A stretch of 64,000 nucleotides of DNA from Miscanthus floridulus (taxonomy: Eukaryota > Streptophyta > Magnoliopsida > Poales > Poaceae). Each line of letters begins with the position of its first letter. Position 1 is the first letter of the stretch. A model generated the notes under the pieces. That model was given only the letters and a program-made list of their open reading frames with translations, ran no database searches and was not told the origin of the DNA. Location: the NCBI RefSeq assembly GCF_019320115.1, contig NC_089587.1:106379158-106443157 (forward strand), given 5' to 3'. This document shows positions 12,587 to 24,707 of the stretch, in pieces. The position numbers and the translations under genes were made by a program.

Positions 12587-12614
12587 TTTCGGCGACTTTG
12601 CATCCGAGAGCTCG

Positions 12615-15600
12615 ATGGACCTCGACAACACAATCTTCCCGACGGGATCAACTTTCATCCTCGGCTCATGGATCTGCGAGGCAGACAACAACGGCAAACT
12701 TCAAAGCCATCTCCTCAAAGATCCAGATCATCTTGAAAAAGTTCTTATTTCAACAACTGCAATGGATCAGCTCACTAGAAGATTCGCACAGCTCATAGTA
12801 TCCGATTCAAATCAGATTTCACGACCACTCGTATCCGATTCGAATTCAAGCTCCAAGGCAAAGTTTTATCCGAGTGCTTTTTGGAAACCGAGTTCTCTTT
12901 TGGAAAGATTCCAGAGCACAACCCGAAACAACTCGGATTACCCCCAGAGTTCTCTCAAGAAGTCGAGTTCTTTTCCATTTGGGCTCGACAACATGGCAAA
13001 ATCCTATCAGGGACAGGTCGAAAGATCTTTCAATCCTAGATTCGGGATACCACTGACAGGAGCTCAGGAGGGTCTCGTGCTAACAATAACATCGCAGGAC
13101 TGTATCGTCCACTGGCCGGGTTCCATTCCTAAGGATAGCGGAACCCAACTAGTTGGCACATCAACAACAGCTATTCTACCTTACCAAGAAGGAGACTCGA
13201 TCTACGACACCGAGGCATCTACTAAAGTTATCAGCGACTCCGACAGCATGAAAACTAACGCCAATAACAGAACGACTCATGCGCGAGAAGTGCTCATGGT
13301 TCGACGACCGCGGTCACCATTAAATCCCCCGGAAGCACCCGATGTCAGATCATCAGATGAATCAGAATCCAACATATCACCTTTTGCCCAGGGCTACGAC
13401 AGAGAAACAGATAGTCAGAGACAAGCTAGAGAAAGAAAAAACAAGTTGAAGCAAGGGCGTCAACACCGTGCTAGGCAGCGCAGGGAAGCTTGGATCAGAT
13501 ACGAGTCAGAATTGGCTGAGTACGACAAAAGAAAATCGCAACGAGAAGTCGAGGGGAGACGCACGGCGAATACACCTTACGATAAGATTCGAGAAGCATT
13601 AGAAGAACTCGGAACAACTTCACATCCCGGTGAGAAGTATGAACAGCTCCAAGACTTGCTCCGATCGACGATCCCGAGAACACATGAAGAGAGAGCCCGA
13701 TCAAGACTACCCGCCAGATCAACAACCCACAGGCAAGAAGATCAAAATCAAAGGAAATCCGCTTTCGAAAGACTTGGGCCGAGTGGAAGCCATGACGGAG
13801 GAAGTAGGAAGGAACATAATCAAGGCCACCGATTTGAACAACCAAGGAAGACTAGGAGTAGGGTACCTACCCAGACAACCTCGCGAGATTATTCCCATAA
13901 AAACGACAGTTGGCCAGAAGAAGGTGCCGAATCCGAATTCAAAGAAACCAAGACACACGACAGATTCCCCTGTTTCGCGAACAGGCTTGCATTGGTACGA
14001 TTACCTCACAAATTCAAACCGTCTAACCACTCCAAGTATGATGGCAAAACTGAACCAAGGCAATGGCTCAGAATATATTCACAATCAATTGAACTAGCCG
14101 GAGGAGACGACGATATCAAAACCCTGTTCTTTCCTATGGCACTGGAAGCCATGCCTCTCCAATGGTTCGACAAACTGAACCCAGGATCTATCAGAAATTG
14201 GGAGGATTTGCAAAGAGCTTTTTGTGAGAATTTTGCAGGAATCATCACACATCCAATCACTCATGCGGAACTAAAAGGACTCAAGCAAAAGGGAGGTGAA
14301 AGTCTCAGAAACTACTATCGACGATTCGGCGAACTACGAGCTTAAGTGCATGACATAACCGAACGAGAAGTAATTGAAGCTTTCTCTCACGGAATCATGG
14401 CTAGGTGGCAATTCCAAGACTTCTGCAAAGAAAATCCGAGAAACAATGAAGAATTCAGACGTACAGTAGAAAAGATAATTACTGCAGAAGAAAAAACACG
14501 AGAGAGGTTCCCGGACAGAAGCAACCAGGACAACTCAGACAAGCGAAATCACCGAAATAGCAGACATCCAGAAAGAAAACGTAGACCAGACAATACTATG
14601 GCAATGGCCGACAAATCAAAGAAGTTTCCCAAACCCAGAAGATATGATGACATTGAAAACATACGTTGCCCATTACACCCTGGCGGGAGGCACACCATCG
14701 GAAATTGCTACACTTTCAACGATCGATACACAAGAAAAGATAGTAAGGAAAACACCAAAGAGGACAATCAGAAAAGAGAAGAAGACAACCACGAGGACAA
14801 AGGATTCCAAAAACCCAGGGGAACGGTAGCAGTGATTTTCTCAGGGGCTCCGGATTGCAGAAGCAAACATCAAGAAAAACTAGCACTACGGACCATTATG
14901 ACGGCAGAACCGGCTACACCAAGATACCTCAATTGGTCACAGTATCCTATCCAATTTACCAGAGAAGACCAATGGACTAGCGTGGGGAACGCAGGCCATT
15001 ACCCACTGGTTCTAGATCTGACTATTGCTGGTATGACCGTCACCAAAGTACTAATCGATGGAGGAGCTGGACTCAACATCATCTTTTCAGAAACTCTAAG
15101 GAAAATGGGACTACAACTCGCCGGGATGATTACGCCAACAAGCACGCCTTTTTACGGAATAGTACCTGGCAAAGCAGCCATGCCACTCGGACAAATTACC
15201 TTGCCTGTTACCTTTGGAACTCCTTCAAACTACCGAACAGAGTTTATCAAATTTGAAGTCACCGACTTCGATTCGCCATATCATGCAATCCTCGGACGTC
15301 CAGCACTGGCCAAATTCATGGCAATACCACATTATCCGTACCTACTGCTTAAGATGCCAGGACCCAACGGTATACTTTCTCTTCGAAGCGATTTAAAGCG
15401 CGCTTTTGACTGTGACGTTCAGGCGATCCAAATTGCAGCTAAAGCGCAAGCCGACAATGGAAGAAAAGAAATAGCCGCAATCGCTGCAGAAACAAACCAA
15501 GAAGAATTAGAAATACCAGCTAAAAAACCCAGTATCATCGCACCACCAAAAGAAGCCGACGTCAAGCAAATTGACTTAGGCACAGGCGACACCTCCAAGA

Positions 15601-15635
15601 CAGCAACTATCAGCGCTCACCTCTCGGCAAAATAG
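12615..15635 (+). pseudogene. gag: L2 gag-protease region, two nonsense codons
   Basis: This encodes the capsid/nucleocapsid and aspartic protease part of the polyprotein. I place the start at ATG 12615 (MDLDNTIFPTGSTF), downstream of the primer site; the frame is also open upstream into the LTR. The N-terminal half is Ser/Arg-rich and charged. The retrotransposon gag core lies at about 14061-14330 (QWLRIYSQSIELAGGDDDIK, PMALEAMPLQWFDKL). TAA at 14343-14345 interrupts gag, because homology continues in the same frame (EREVIEAFSHGI). A Cys/His segment CPLHPGGRHTIGNC is near 14670. The protease motif is DGGA at 15057-15068, instead of the usual D-T/S-G, a variant found in this lineage. The frame ends at TAG 15633-15635, again with in-frame continuation. 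Both stops fit single transitions. Confidence 0.8.
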
Positions 15636-18600
15636 GAACTCGCGCTCACCAACTTTCTTCGGGACAACAAAGATATCTTCGCTTGGAAGCCAGCCGACAT
15701 GCCAGGGGTCCCAAGAGAGTTGGCTGAGCACAGAATTGATGTTAACAAAAGCTCCAAACCTGTAAAACAACGGCTACGATGATTCTCACCCGACAAGAAG
15801 GCAGCAATTAAAAAGGAAATAACAAAACTGATGGCAGCCGGATTCATCAGGGAAATCCTACACCCAGATTGGCTAGCAAACCCAGTCCTTGTACAGAAGA
15901 AAAACACGGACGAGTGGCGCATGTGCGTCGATTACACAGATCTCAACAAACATTGCCCAAAAGATCCGTTCGGGCTACCACGCATTGACCAGATAGTTGA
16001 CTCGATAGCAGGATCTACGCTATTATCTTTTCTCGATTGCTATTCAGGATATCACCAGATCGCACTAAAAGAAGAAGACCAGAGCAAGACATCTTTCATC
16101 ACCCCGTTCGGTGCCTACTGCTACAAGACCATGTCGTTTGGACTAAAGAACGCTGGCGCCACGTACCAAAGAGCTATCCAGACTTGCCTTGGGAATCAAA
16201 TCGGTGAAAATGTGGAGGCATACGTAGACGATGTGGTGGTGAAAACAAAGAACCCAGACACTCTAATTGAAGATTTAAGGCAAACCTTCGAAAACTTAAA
16301 GAAATGGAGATGGAAATTGAACCCAAATAAATGTGTATTTGGGGTTCCCTCAGGACAACTACTCAGATTTTTGGTCAGTCAGCGCGGGATCGAAGCCAGC
16401 ACCAAGCAAATTCGAGCTATAACAGAAATGGGCCCACCTAGAAGTGTCAAAGATGTGCAGAAACTAACAGGATGCATGGCGGCCCTCAACCGATTCATAT
16501 CAAGACTCGGCGAAAAGGGGTTACCTTTCTTCAAACTACTAAAGAAGACGGACAAGTTCGAGTGGACAATAGAGGCCGACGAAGCTTTCAGAAAACTTAA
16601 AGAATACCTCACTTCGTCGCCTATCCTAACACCTCCAAAGAAAGATGAAGATATGATGCTATATATTGCGGCAACTCCTACCGTAATCAGCACAGCAATA
16701 GTCATAGAAAGAGAAGAACAAGGGCGCGTGTATAAAGTGCAACATCCCGTATACTACATTAGTGAAGTACTGTCAGAATCCAAAATCCGGTACCCGCATG
16801 TACAAAAACTACTCTACGCTCTACTCATCACCTCACGGAAGCTTCGCCACTATTTTGAAAGCCACAAGATTACCATGGTGACAGATTTTCCACTCGGAGA
16901 CATCCTACGCAATAAAGATGCCACGGGACGCATATCCAAATGGGCAGTCGAAATCGGAGCTCTTGACATCAATTTCACCCCACGGAAAGCAATAAAATCT
17001 CAAGCCCTCGCCGATTTCGTGGCCGAATGGATAGAGATTCAACAGCCTTTATCAGATACAATCCTTGACCACTGGAAGATGTACTTTGATGGTTCACTCA
17101 AACTAGGCGGGGCTGGTGCAGGTGTTCTCCTCATTTCTCCAGAAGGAAAACAACTCAAGTACGTCCTTCAGATATTATGGCAAGCTACAAATAACGAAGC
17201 AGAATATGAAGCCCTCATCCACAGGCTACGAGTCGCGATTACCCTCGGAATAAAAAGATTACTCGTATACGGCGATCCAGCAGTGGTCATCAACCAAGTC
17301 AACAAAGATTGGGACTGCACCAAAGAAAACATGGGTGCTTATTGTGCTGAAATACGGAAACTCGAAAAACACTTCCAAGGATTAGAAATTTTACACGTAC
17401 TACGCGATTCTAACATTGCAGCAGATGTCCTTGCCAAGCTCAGATCAGACAGAGCAAAGGTTCCACCCGATGTATTCATAGAAGAGCTATCAGTTCCCTC
17501 TATCAAACAACCCGGTGAAACAACACAAGAAATCCAGGCTAAAGGCGTTCAGATCCTGATAATCAACACTTCATGGACCCAAGTTTTCATTGACTATATC
17601 AAAGAAAACAAATTACCAGCAGATAAGGCAGAAGCCACCCAAGTTGTTCGCAGAAGCAAAAACTACGTTCTAGTAGGAGATAAACTTTACAGAAGAGCAG
17701 CATCATCAGGAGTACTCCTAAAATGTGTCTCATTTGAAGAAGGTAAAGAGATCCTAGACGAAATACACTTAGGTTGCTGTGGAAATCATGCCGCCTCAAG
17801 GACACTGGTTGGCAAAGCATTTCGCACCGGATTCTACTGGCCAACCGCTTTGAAAGACGCAGAAGAACTTGTCAGAAAATGCAAAGGTTGCCAAATGTTT
17901 GCAAGACAAGCCCATGTACTAGCTCACAATCTTATCTGCATCCCACCTGCTTGGCCTTTTTCCTGCTGGGGGCTAGATCAAGTAGGACCCCTGAAAAAAG
18001 CAAAAGGCGGCTTCGAGTACATCTTTGTGGCAATCGACAAGTTCACCAAGTGGATTGAATACAAACCACTCGCGAAATACAGCGCAACCAAAGCAGTCGA
18101 GTTCATCCAAGACATTATGCACCGCTTCGGCATGCCCAATCGAATCATCACAGATCTAGGCTCCCCCTTCACAGCTACAGAATTCAGGAGCTGGGCACAA
18201 GACTGTGGTTTCAGTATAGACTATGCGTCTGTTGCACATCCAGAAGCCAACGAACAAGTAGAAAGGGCTAATGGACTCATACTAGCCAGATTAAAACCAA
18301 GGCTATACGAATAACTAGTGGACTATGGGTCCAAATGGATTGAAGAATTACCGAAAGTAGTATGGGGGCTACGAACTCAAATAAGCAGAGCAACAGGCCA
18401 CTCACCCTTCTTCCTAGTTTACGGGTCAGAGGCCGTACTACCCGCCGACTTGATCTGGACATCCCCAAAAATAGAACAATACGATGAAGGAGAAGCAGAA
18501 CACACAAGAAGATTAGAACTCGACAGCTCAGAAGAAGTCAGAGTAAACGCTACCCTCCAATCAGCCAGATACCTACAAGGTTTAAGACGGCATTACAACA

Positions 18601-18812
18601 AGAGTACCCAACCTCGATCACTACAAGTCGGAGACTTGGTACTAAGAAGGATACAGAAGACTGACGGACGACATAAGCTACTCAGTCCGTGGGAAGGTCC
18701 TTTCATTGTCACAAAAGTCACCAGACTAGGCACATACAAGTTAATAACCGAAGATGGAAAAGAAGTCAGCAATACATGGCACATCAGCCAGCTAAGAAGA
18801 TTCTACGCGTAA
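15636..18812 (+). pseudogene. pol: L2 reverse transcriptase, RNase H and integrase, two nonsense codons
   Basis: This continues the gag-protease frame. TGA at 15780-15782 lies just upstream of the RT. RT has FLDCYSGYHQI near 16029 and the catalytic YVDD at 16221-16232. RNase H begins at MYFDGS near 17079, first catalytic Asp at 17088. Integrase has its zinc-binding His residues at 17766 and 17787 and Cys at 17880 and 17889. The core triad is Asp 17976, Asp 18153 and Glu 18261, with exactly 35 residues between the last two (DD35E). TAA at 18312-18314 interrupts the integrase C-terminal part, which continues in frame (VDYGSKWIEELPKVVWGLRT) to the stop at 18812. Catalytic residues are kept, but the four stops across gag-pol make autonomous activity unlikely. 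Confidence 0.88.
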
Positions 18813-18978
18813 AAACAACTCAAGAAAAAACAGATATGCAAGCCACAAGGGACCAACGTTCACAATCGACGAAAAGCAATACTCTTCAGCAACATATGTA
18901 GTAGTTTATACTCATGATCAATAAAGATGACATTCGTCCACAGCATGTCTTGTCATGACTTTCAACGAGTTGTTTTCA
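18813..18978 (+). other. Spacer after integrase
   Basis: Short A-rich spacer between the integrase stop and the tandem array. No ORF or clear signal. Confidence 0.4.
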
Positions 18979-19633
18979 CGAAACAAAAAGCAAAATGGCT
19001 GAAAACATGCCTGAGCATCCCGGCCGAGAGCAAAATAGCTGAAAAAAACGCTTGAGCCCGCCGATGAGGGTAGCTAAAAGCTAACACCCGAAACAAAAAG
19101 CAAAATGGCTGAAAACATGCCTGAGCGTCCCCGGCCGAGAGCAAAATAGCTGAAAAAACACTTGAGCCCGCCGATGAGGGTAGCTAAAAGCTAACACCCG
19201 AAACAAAAAGCAAAATGGCTGAAAACATGCCTGAGCATCCCGGCCGAGAGCAAAATAGCTGAAAAAACGCTTGAGCCCGCCGATGAGGGTAGCTAAAAGC
19301 TAACACCCGAAACAAAAAGCAAAATGGCTGAAAACATGCCTGAGCATCCCGGCCGAGAGCAAAATAGCTGAAAAAACGCTTGAGCCCGCCGATGAGGGTA
19401 GCTAAAAGCTAACACCCGAAACAAAAAGCAAAATGGCTGAAAACATGCCTGAGCGTCCCGGCCGAGAGCAAAATAGCTGAAAAAACGCTTGAGCCCGCCG
19501 ATGAGGGTAGCTGAAAGCTAACACCCGAAACAAAAAGCAAAACGGCTGAAAACATGCCTGAGCATCCCGGCCGAGAGCAAACTAGCTGAAAAGATGCTTG
19601 AGCCGCCGATGAGGGTAGCTAAAAGCTAACACC
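18979..19633 (+). repeat. Six-copy 109-bp tandem array in L2
   Basis: Units begin at CGAAACAAAAAGCAAAAYGG at 18979, 19089, 19199, 19308, 19417 and 19526, with a seventh start at 19634 that breaks off. Spacing is 110, 110, 109, 109, 109 and 108 bp. Each unit holds two related halves (CAAAATGGCTGAAAACATGC and CAAAATAGCTGAAAAAACGC), so it arose from a ~50-bp doublet, and ends with AGCTAAAAGCTAACACC, a small hairpin. Units differ at only a few positions. Such arrays after integrase are known in Tat-lineage elements. Confidence 0.9.
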
Positions 19634-20079
19634 CGAAACAAGTCGACCGAAATTTAACTTCAAAAGACCCTCCAGCACTTCGTTCCGAAAAGCAAGAGGC
19701 TCGGGGGCTACATCCAGATAGGAATAGGAATACTTTTTTCTTCAGAAAAGCATGAGCGCCACTCAAGAAAGCACTCGGATGCCGAAGTTTGTCAAGGCAA
19801 CATTCTATACCGAGTCGTTTCACATAGCGCAGGCGAAAGGTTGTTAACGCAAAGCACTCGACGGATCACAAGGGAGAAAGAAAAGAAAAGTACTCGACAA
19901 ATCGAGGGGCCTCGTCAGAATAACGCACAGAGTTGTTTTACGGAGCAGAGACGGGAACAGGACAAGGTACTCAGCAAGTCAAATAACTTCAACCGCACCC
20001 AGGCAAAGAATACATCAACAAAAATAAAGAATCTTCATTTAAAAAGGAGTGTAATATTACAAGAGGATGCTCAATCGAG
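19634..20079 (+). other. Spacer between tandem array and antisense ORF
   Basis: No supportable gene. It holds the 3' flank of the antisense ORF (whose stop is at 20080 on the minus strand) and a plus-strand purine-rich segment. Short plus-strand ORFs here overlap the antisense gene and lack family features. Confidence 0.4.
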
Positions 20080-23000
20080 TCAGGCATTGTCATCAGAAAG
20101 GGAAATATCAATACTTACACTATCTACAACCCTACTGGCTAGATCTTCGACCTCAGGCTCCATCCTTTCAACGGCGTCAAGATATTCTTGGCTATCAGCT
20201 TCTTCTGCTATCTTGGAGAGAGGCGCCTCTGGAGCAAGGACCCGGACCTGGGCCAGCACATTCTTGGTACATACTTGGGCACACCTCTTCGCGAACTCTT
20301 GGAAACGAGTCGGAATCCGGGGAATGAACTGCGCCCAAGATTGCCCGTCATCCGCCGAAGTCCAAAGGACATCGGCTACTGAACGAAAAGATTTCCACAA
20401 AGCATTCCAATTCTCAGTAGCCGTCGCCAGCTTCCCGGTCAAGTTTTCAATAGTTTTTTGGGCCTGCACAAGATCTCTATCAGCTCCGCGCCTAATCAGC
20501 CTAGCAAGGGCGAGTTCTTCCTCAGCATGAGTAATTACCTCCTCAGCTTTATTGTGACTAGAACGGACAAGAGCCTTCATTTCATCAATACTCTCCGAGA
20601 GCTTCTGCTTCTCAACTCGGAGAGCTAGACAGGACACCCAAGAACAAGTCAGCGGGAAAACAAGTCAAAATACAAGAAGAAACAGGCAGAACTCGCGGCA
20701 CCTTTGCATTCATTCTTCGCAGACTCCACTGCAGCATCTCTCTGCTTCTCCGTCTCCACTACCCGGGCGCGAAGGGTCTTCTCCTCTTTCTGGTGCACTT
20801 GACGCTCCGTCTCCAACTCAGCCCGGAGGAGGTCAAGATCGGCTTTCAGAGCGTCCACCTCCGAAGACAACTTCCTCTCATTCTCAGATGAGAAGAAGAA
20901 GCCAGAATGATCGCGAGAGAAAGACTGAGCAAAAAGAGGCAAAGAGAAACAAGACGTAAGGATAGAAGAGAAACAAGCATGCAAAAAAGAAGTAGCAATA
21001 AAACCTACCTAGAGCTTTTCACCAAAAGAAGACGCAAGGGTCGACAAGCTCCCCTAGGCTGCGGTCAGCTCCGATAACCGATGAGTGGCATCGAACTGTT
21101 GCACCACGTCACCAGAAATCGAGGGGCCGCCGGAAGCAAGAGAAGGGGAAGGAGAGCCCGGCTGGGGCGAAGAAGGAGTGACCAAGGCAACCTCCAGAGA
21201 AGCCAGAGCCAAATCCTCAGAAGGACCCGGCGCGACGACCACAGTCACCTCCGGAACGGCCAAGTTCGCAACTCCGCCAGGTAGCTCTGAAGCCCCCGCA
21301 GCGACTTCATCAACAGAATGTTGTGAGTCCCGAGGCTCGGAACTCGTGGGTACGGCAGGAGGCAGAGAAGAAGTCGATGAAGAAATGAGAGAAGACGAAA
21401 CACTGAAAGATGATAAAAGGAAGCACCATTAAGAACCAGAGGAAGGAAGATAAAAGCCAAAAAGATAAAGCTAGAATCTACTCACCCAATCACTTTCTTC
21501 TTCGCGAAGCCAAGAGAAGGCCTCGCAGGGGGAACCACGACGGCAAAGACGTCCCCGCCACCCGGCGACGGGAGCGGGATAGCCGACAACGGGGCCGCGG
21601 AAGAAGCCAGGACTGGAGCCGTAGAAGAACTCCGCACCGGAGGAGCGGTAGAACTCGGGACAGAGGCAACCAAAGAACTTGACACCGGAGCTTCAGAAGA
21701 AGTCGGCGCGGGAGCCTCGGAAGAACTCACACCCGACCTCCGATTACTTCAAAAAAAAGTTCAAAACTAAAATTCAAAACAAAGAGGAGAAATTCAGTGC
21801 AACAAGAACATGAAAAACAACTCACCGCCGCATGATGAGGGGGACTTCATCATCCTCTTCTTCCTCAGCCAACGAAACCAGAGCACCTGCTGAAAAGGAG
21901 ATGAAAAGTACTCGGTTCAAGAGAGAAACAGGAAAATAAAAGAACAAAGAGTATTAAATGTGCTCACCTAAGAGCATGCTAGCAACAACTGGAGTACCTG
22001 AGGGAGTACTTGGTTTGCGAGGCTTCTTGGAGACAGGCAAGCCAGATGAAGACCCGTCCATTCGCCCCCTCTTCGAGACACTGCGAGGACCGCGAGGGAC
22101 TAGATGAGGAACATATTCTTCATATACATCAACAAATCTGGAAGAAACCCCAGGAAGGGCTGTAAAGGTTCAAGACTTACTAATTGCAGAAGTACCAGCT
22201 AGGCGATCCCTAGTCTCCGCCACGGTAGGGAGAACATCAAGGGGGATCGGATCGACAAAGTTCCGCCCAAGCTCCTGCGAAAAAAGATAAAACACCGAGA
22301 CAAGGAAAAGCTAAGCAAGAGCGGATGCAGCAAGAATACATAAAGAACTCAAACAAAAAGATAGACAACTCACAGCTGGGGGCGGGTTGATGGCCGAGAA
22401 CTCAGAGATGGCAGGAGGAATGACGCTCACTCCTTTCAGCATCTTCTGAAGGCGCTCGAGTACCTCCTCACCGGTCAGCTCAAGAGCTGGGACCATGCGC
22501 AAAGGATCCTCGGCCCCAGAATACTCAAAGCCGAGATGTTCCCGCTCTTTCAGGGGCTGAACCCGGCGACGAAGGAAACTTGAAACAATACCAAAGCCGG
22601 TCAAACCCTGCTATTTCAGCATGCTAATCCTATCAAGGAGTGGCTGGATCGCTTGAATCTCAGCAGGTGACTCAAGCTTCTTGTCCCATCGGTCATTCAC
22701 CACAGGACCGGATCCGGAGTGAACGACAAGAGAAGGGATCAAATTGGCAGCGTAAAACCACTTGGCGCGCCAATCTTTGATAGAATCGACCAGGTCGTAA
22801 TCAAAAAACTTGATTTTGAGACCCTGGTGAAACTGAATCCCGCAACCGCCGAGGGCACTGGTTTCCTCACGGCGGGGTTGAGGTTTCAGGCGAAAGAAAA
22901 AGCGAAAAAGAGAGAGAGAAGGAGGGATCCCAAGGAAGGCTTCACAAAGATGAACAAAAACAGAAAGATGGAGAACGGCATTGGGGTTAGATGGTTCAGA

Positions 23001-23332
23001 CTAACCCCGAAATAGCCAAGAAACTGATGAAGGAAGGCGAAAGCAGGAAGACAAAGTCCAGCGCGGACAAAAGAAACAAAAAGGACAATCTCACCAGGAC
23101 CCGGGGCCGGAACCCGATGCTCGCCCGGAACTCTCCATTTAGCGATGACTTTGCTTTGGATCAAGCCATCACTAACGAGCTCGCGTAGCTGGTCTTCGCT
23201 GGTTGTTGGAGCAGGCCAAACCTTCTGAGCTGCCCTCATGGCCATGAACTCCTGGTTTTCAATCAAAGACAGGGATGACTCCTCATCCACGAAGGTCGCC
23301 TGAGACTTGCTTGCGGTCTTCTTCTTTCCCAT
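20080..23332 (-). pseudogene. Antisense additional ORF of L2 (Transposase_28-like), degraded
   Basis: This is a multi-exon gene running opposite to L2. It starts at ATG 23332 (MGKKKTASKSQATFVDEESS) and carries the 'putative gypsy type transposon' / Transposase_28 domain (PF04195): GEHRVPAPGPGEIVLFVSFV then FLGYFGVSLNHLTP. The domain continues in other frames after frame changes near 22985 and 22895-22920 (FFDYDLVDSIKDWRAKWFY), so at least two indels are present. A TAG lies near 22610, before the exon ending about 22375. Later exons give a Ser/Ala/Pro-rich linker (21482-21730), a coiled coil (about 20700-20900) and a terminal helical part at 20080-20637 (AEEELALARLIRRGADRDLV). Exon limits beyond these are approximate. 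The function of this family is not known. Confidence 0.7.
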
Positions 23333-23671
23333 GAACTGGCGGGAGCAAAAAAGGCGCTAAGGAGGACGAAGCTAGAATGATGGCGCTCAGGCAATGGCGA
23401 CAATGACGACGGCGGGTTTCTGAGAACTAGGGTTTAAAGGCAAGAGCTGGGCGACAAGGGAAAGGAAGATAAAAGGTCTTTAAATAGATTTCTCAGTGAT
23501 ACAAACGGCCCATAAGGCCCGTTAAAGCACAGCGTGGAAAACACAAACGGTCCATTTACCGACGCAGCTAAAAACGACGGAGGGCACGAACCACACAAAC
23601 GTACAAACCAACGGGCAGATTTCAGACTATCCGCACAGCACCACAGCAGGGTCATCATATAACTACAAGAA
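23333..23671 (-). promoter_or_regulatory. Upstream region of the antisense ORF (5' UTR / promoter candidate)
   Basis: On the minus strand this stretch precedes ATG 23332. It contains ACCCTAGTTCTCAGAAACCC near 23420 (AAACCCTA-type, common in plant 5' leaders) and, further upstream, AATCTATTTAAAGACC near 23480, a TATA-like box. Read this way the antisense gene has its own promoter just inside the 3' LTR. The assignment is inference from position and motif. Confidence 0.35.
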
Positions 23672-23771
23672 NNNNNNNNNNNNNNNNNNNNNNNNNNNNN
23701 NNNNNNNNNNNNNNNNNNNNNNNNNNNNNNNNNNNNNNNNNNNNNNNNNNNNNNNNNNNNNNNNNNNNNNN
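23672..23771. other. Assembly gap (100 N)
   Basis: Exactly 100 N, the conventional length for a gap of unknown size. It separates the 3' part of L2 from the GC-rich sequence beside CACTA1, so the L2 3' LTR and the left end of CACTA1 or of another element are probably hidden here. Confidence 0.98.
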
Positions 23772-24007
23772 GGCGTGTGCGGTGGAGGGCCGCACGAGGT
23801 CGTCGGCGCGAGGTCGTCGGTGGTGGAGGGCCGCACGAGGCGAGGCGCATGCTCCGATGTCACGGGGGGGGGGGGGGGGGGGCTGATGCGCAGGGGAAGA
23901 CGAATCGGCGGTGGCGCGAGGAAGAAGAGAGAAAGGGCGGCGGTGTTCGACGAGGAAGAAGAGGGGATCGATCTATGCCAGGCACTGGCGGTTATATACC
24001 AGGGAGA
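23772..24007 (-). other. GC-rich exon-like fragment with TATA box and G19 run
   Basis: On the minus strand a TATATAACC box (about 23992-24000) is followed by a GC-rich, Pro/Ser-coding leader that could start at ATG 24028 and runs into the gap. A run of 19 G lies at about 23864-23882. The layout (subterminal repeats, then TATA, then GC-rich leader) resembles the 5' end of a CACTA element at 30902-30500, so it may be the head of another minus-strand CACTA copy whose body is lost in the gap. Confidence 0.35.
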
Positions 24008-24252
24008 TTTACTCTCGGTGCCAGCCACCAGCCGGGAGTAAAGGTCCTTTACTCCCGGTGCGTATTACCAACCAGGAGTAAATGTCCCTTTACTCCTGGT
24101 GTGTGTTACCAACCGGGAGTAGTATACCTTTAATCCCGGTTGGTAACACGCACCGAGAGTAAAGGGTTTTTTTGGCGGGCCACGAAACTGCAGCCCACCT
24201 TTACTCCCGAGTGGGCTTCCCACCCGGTAGTAAAGGTGGGCTGCAGTTTCGT
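24008..24252. repeat. CACTA subterminal inverted repeats, left block
   Basis: There are repeated TTTACTCCCGGTTGG-type 15-mers in both orientations. Two hairpins are visible: one centred near 24122 (ACCAACCGGGAGTA / TAATCCCGGTTGGT) and a longer one with arms 24183-24215 and 24219-24251 (CGAAACTGCAGCCCACCTTT and its complement). This is the standard subterminal structure bound by the CACTA accessory transposase. No CACTA terminus is visible to its left. Confidence 0.75.
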
Positions 24253-24707
24253 TTCCCGCCTGTTTTGAGCAAATTTTTTTAATAGAAATATGGATTTTCT
24301 TGTTAAATACATAGTAAATTAAATAAAAGGCATAAAATTATTTTGTTAAAAATATGGATTTTCTTTTTCTTTATTGCACATAGGAAAAATCTATAACCTA
24401 ACTTTTTTTATTTTTTGTTATAATTATAAAACATAATGTAACTAATATTTATTATTTCGTTAATGCAAAAATGTAGTGTTTAATTAAAATTATTAAAACT
24501 ATTGGTTTTGGACAGGAAATTTGTTTTCACATCATTTTAACGTTAATATTTTAATTTTTCATCACTCAATATTCTAATTTTACTTTTCGAGAGAGAAATC
24601 CCACCAAATCAAACATTGATTTAATTTGAAACACGACATAATAAACATCTGAATTCACAATTATTACATAATATCTCAAACACACACTACATTAAATCAC
24701 TATATCA
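24253..24707 (-). other. A/T-rich 3' flank of the CACTA1 transposase
   Basis: A/T-rich, without ORF or recognisable signal on either strand; read on the minus strand it is the 3' untranslated part after the transposase frame. Confidence 0.4.

Larger units (their letters stand above)
12168..23671 (+). mobile_element. L2: Tat-like Ty3 retrotransposon (3' end lost in gap)
   Basis: Order on the plus strand: LTR (12168-12565), primer site, gag-protease-RT-RNase H-integrase in one frame (12615-18812), a 109-bp tandem array, then a multi-exon antisense ORF (23332 back to 20080). This order, with protease-RT-RNase H-integrase, tandem repeats after integrase and an antisense accessory ORF, matches the Tat lineage of plant Ty3 elements. 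The element exceeds 11.5 kb and its 3' LTR should lie in or beyond the N gap. It is inserted after ATGCC, the likely 5-bp target site. Confidence 0.8.

Noticed and set aside
12400..14260. Many minus-strand ORFs of 60-116 residues across L2 gag
   Set aside because: They are shadows of the long plus-strand gag frame and share no family features.
18979..19633. Regular ~109-bp repeats that could suggest a CRISPR-like array
   Set aside because: The units are contiguous and similar over their whole length with no variable spacers, and they lie inside a plant retrotransposon; this is an ordinary tandem array.
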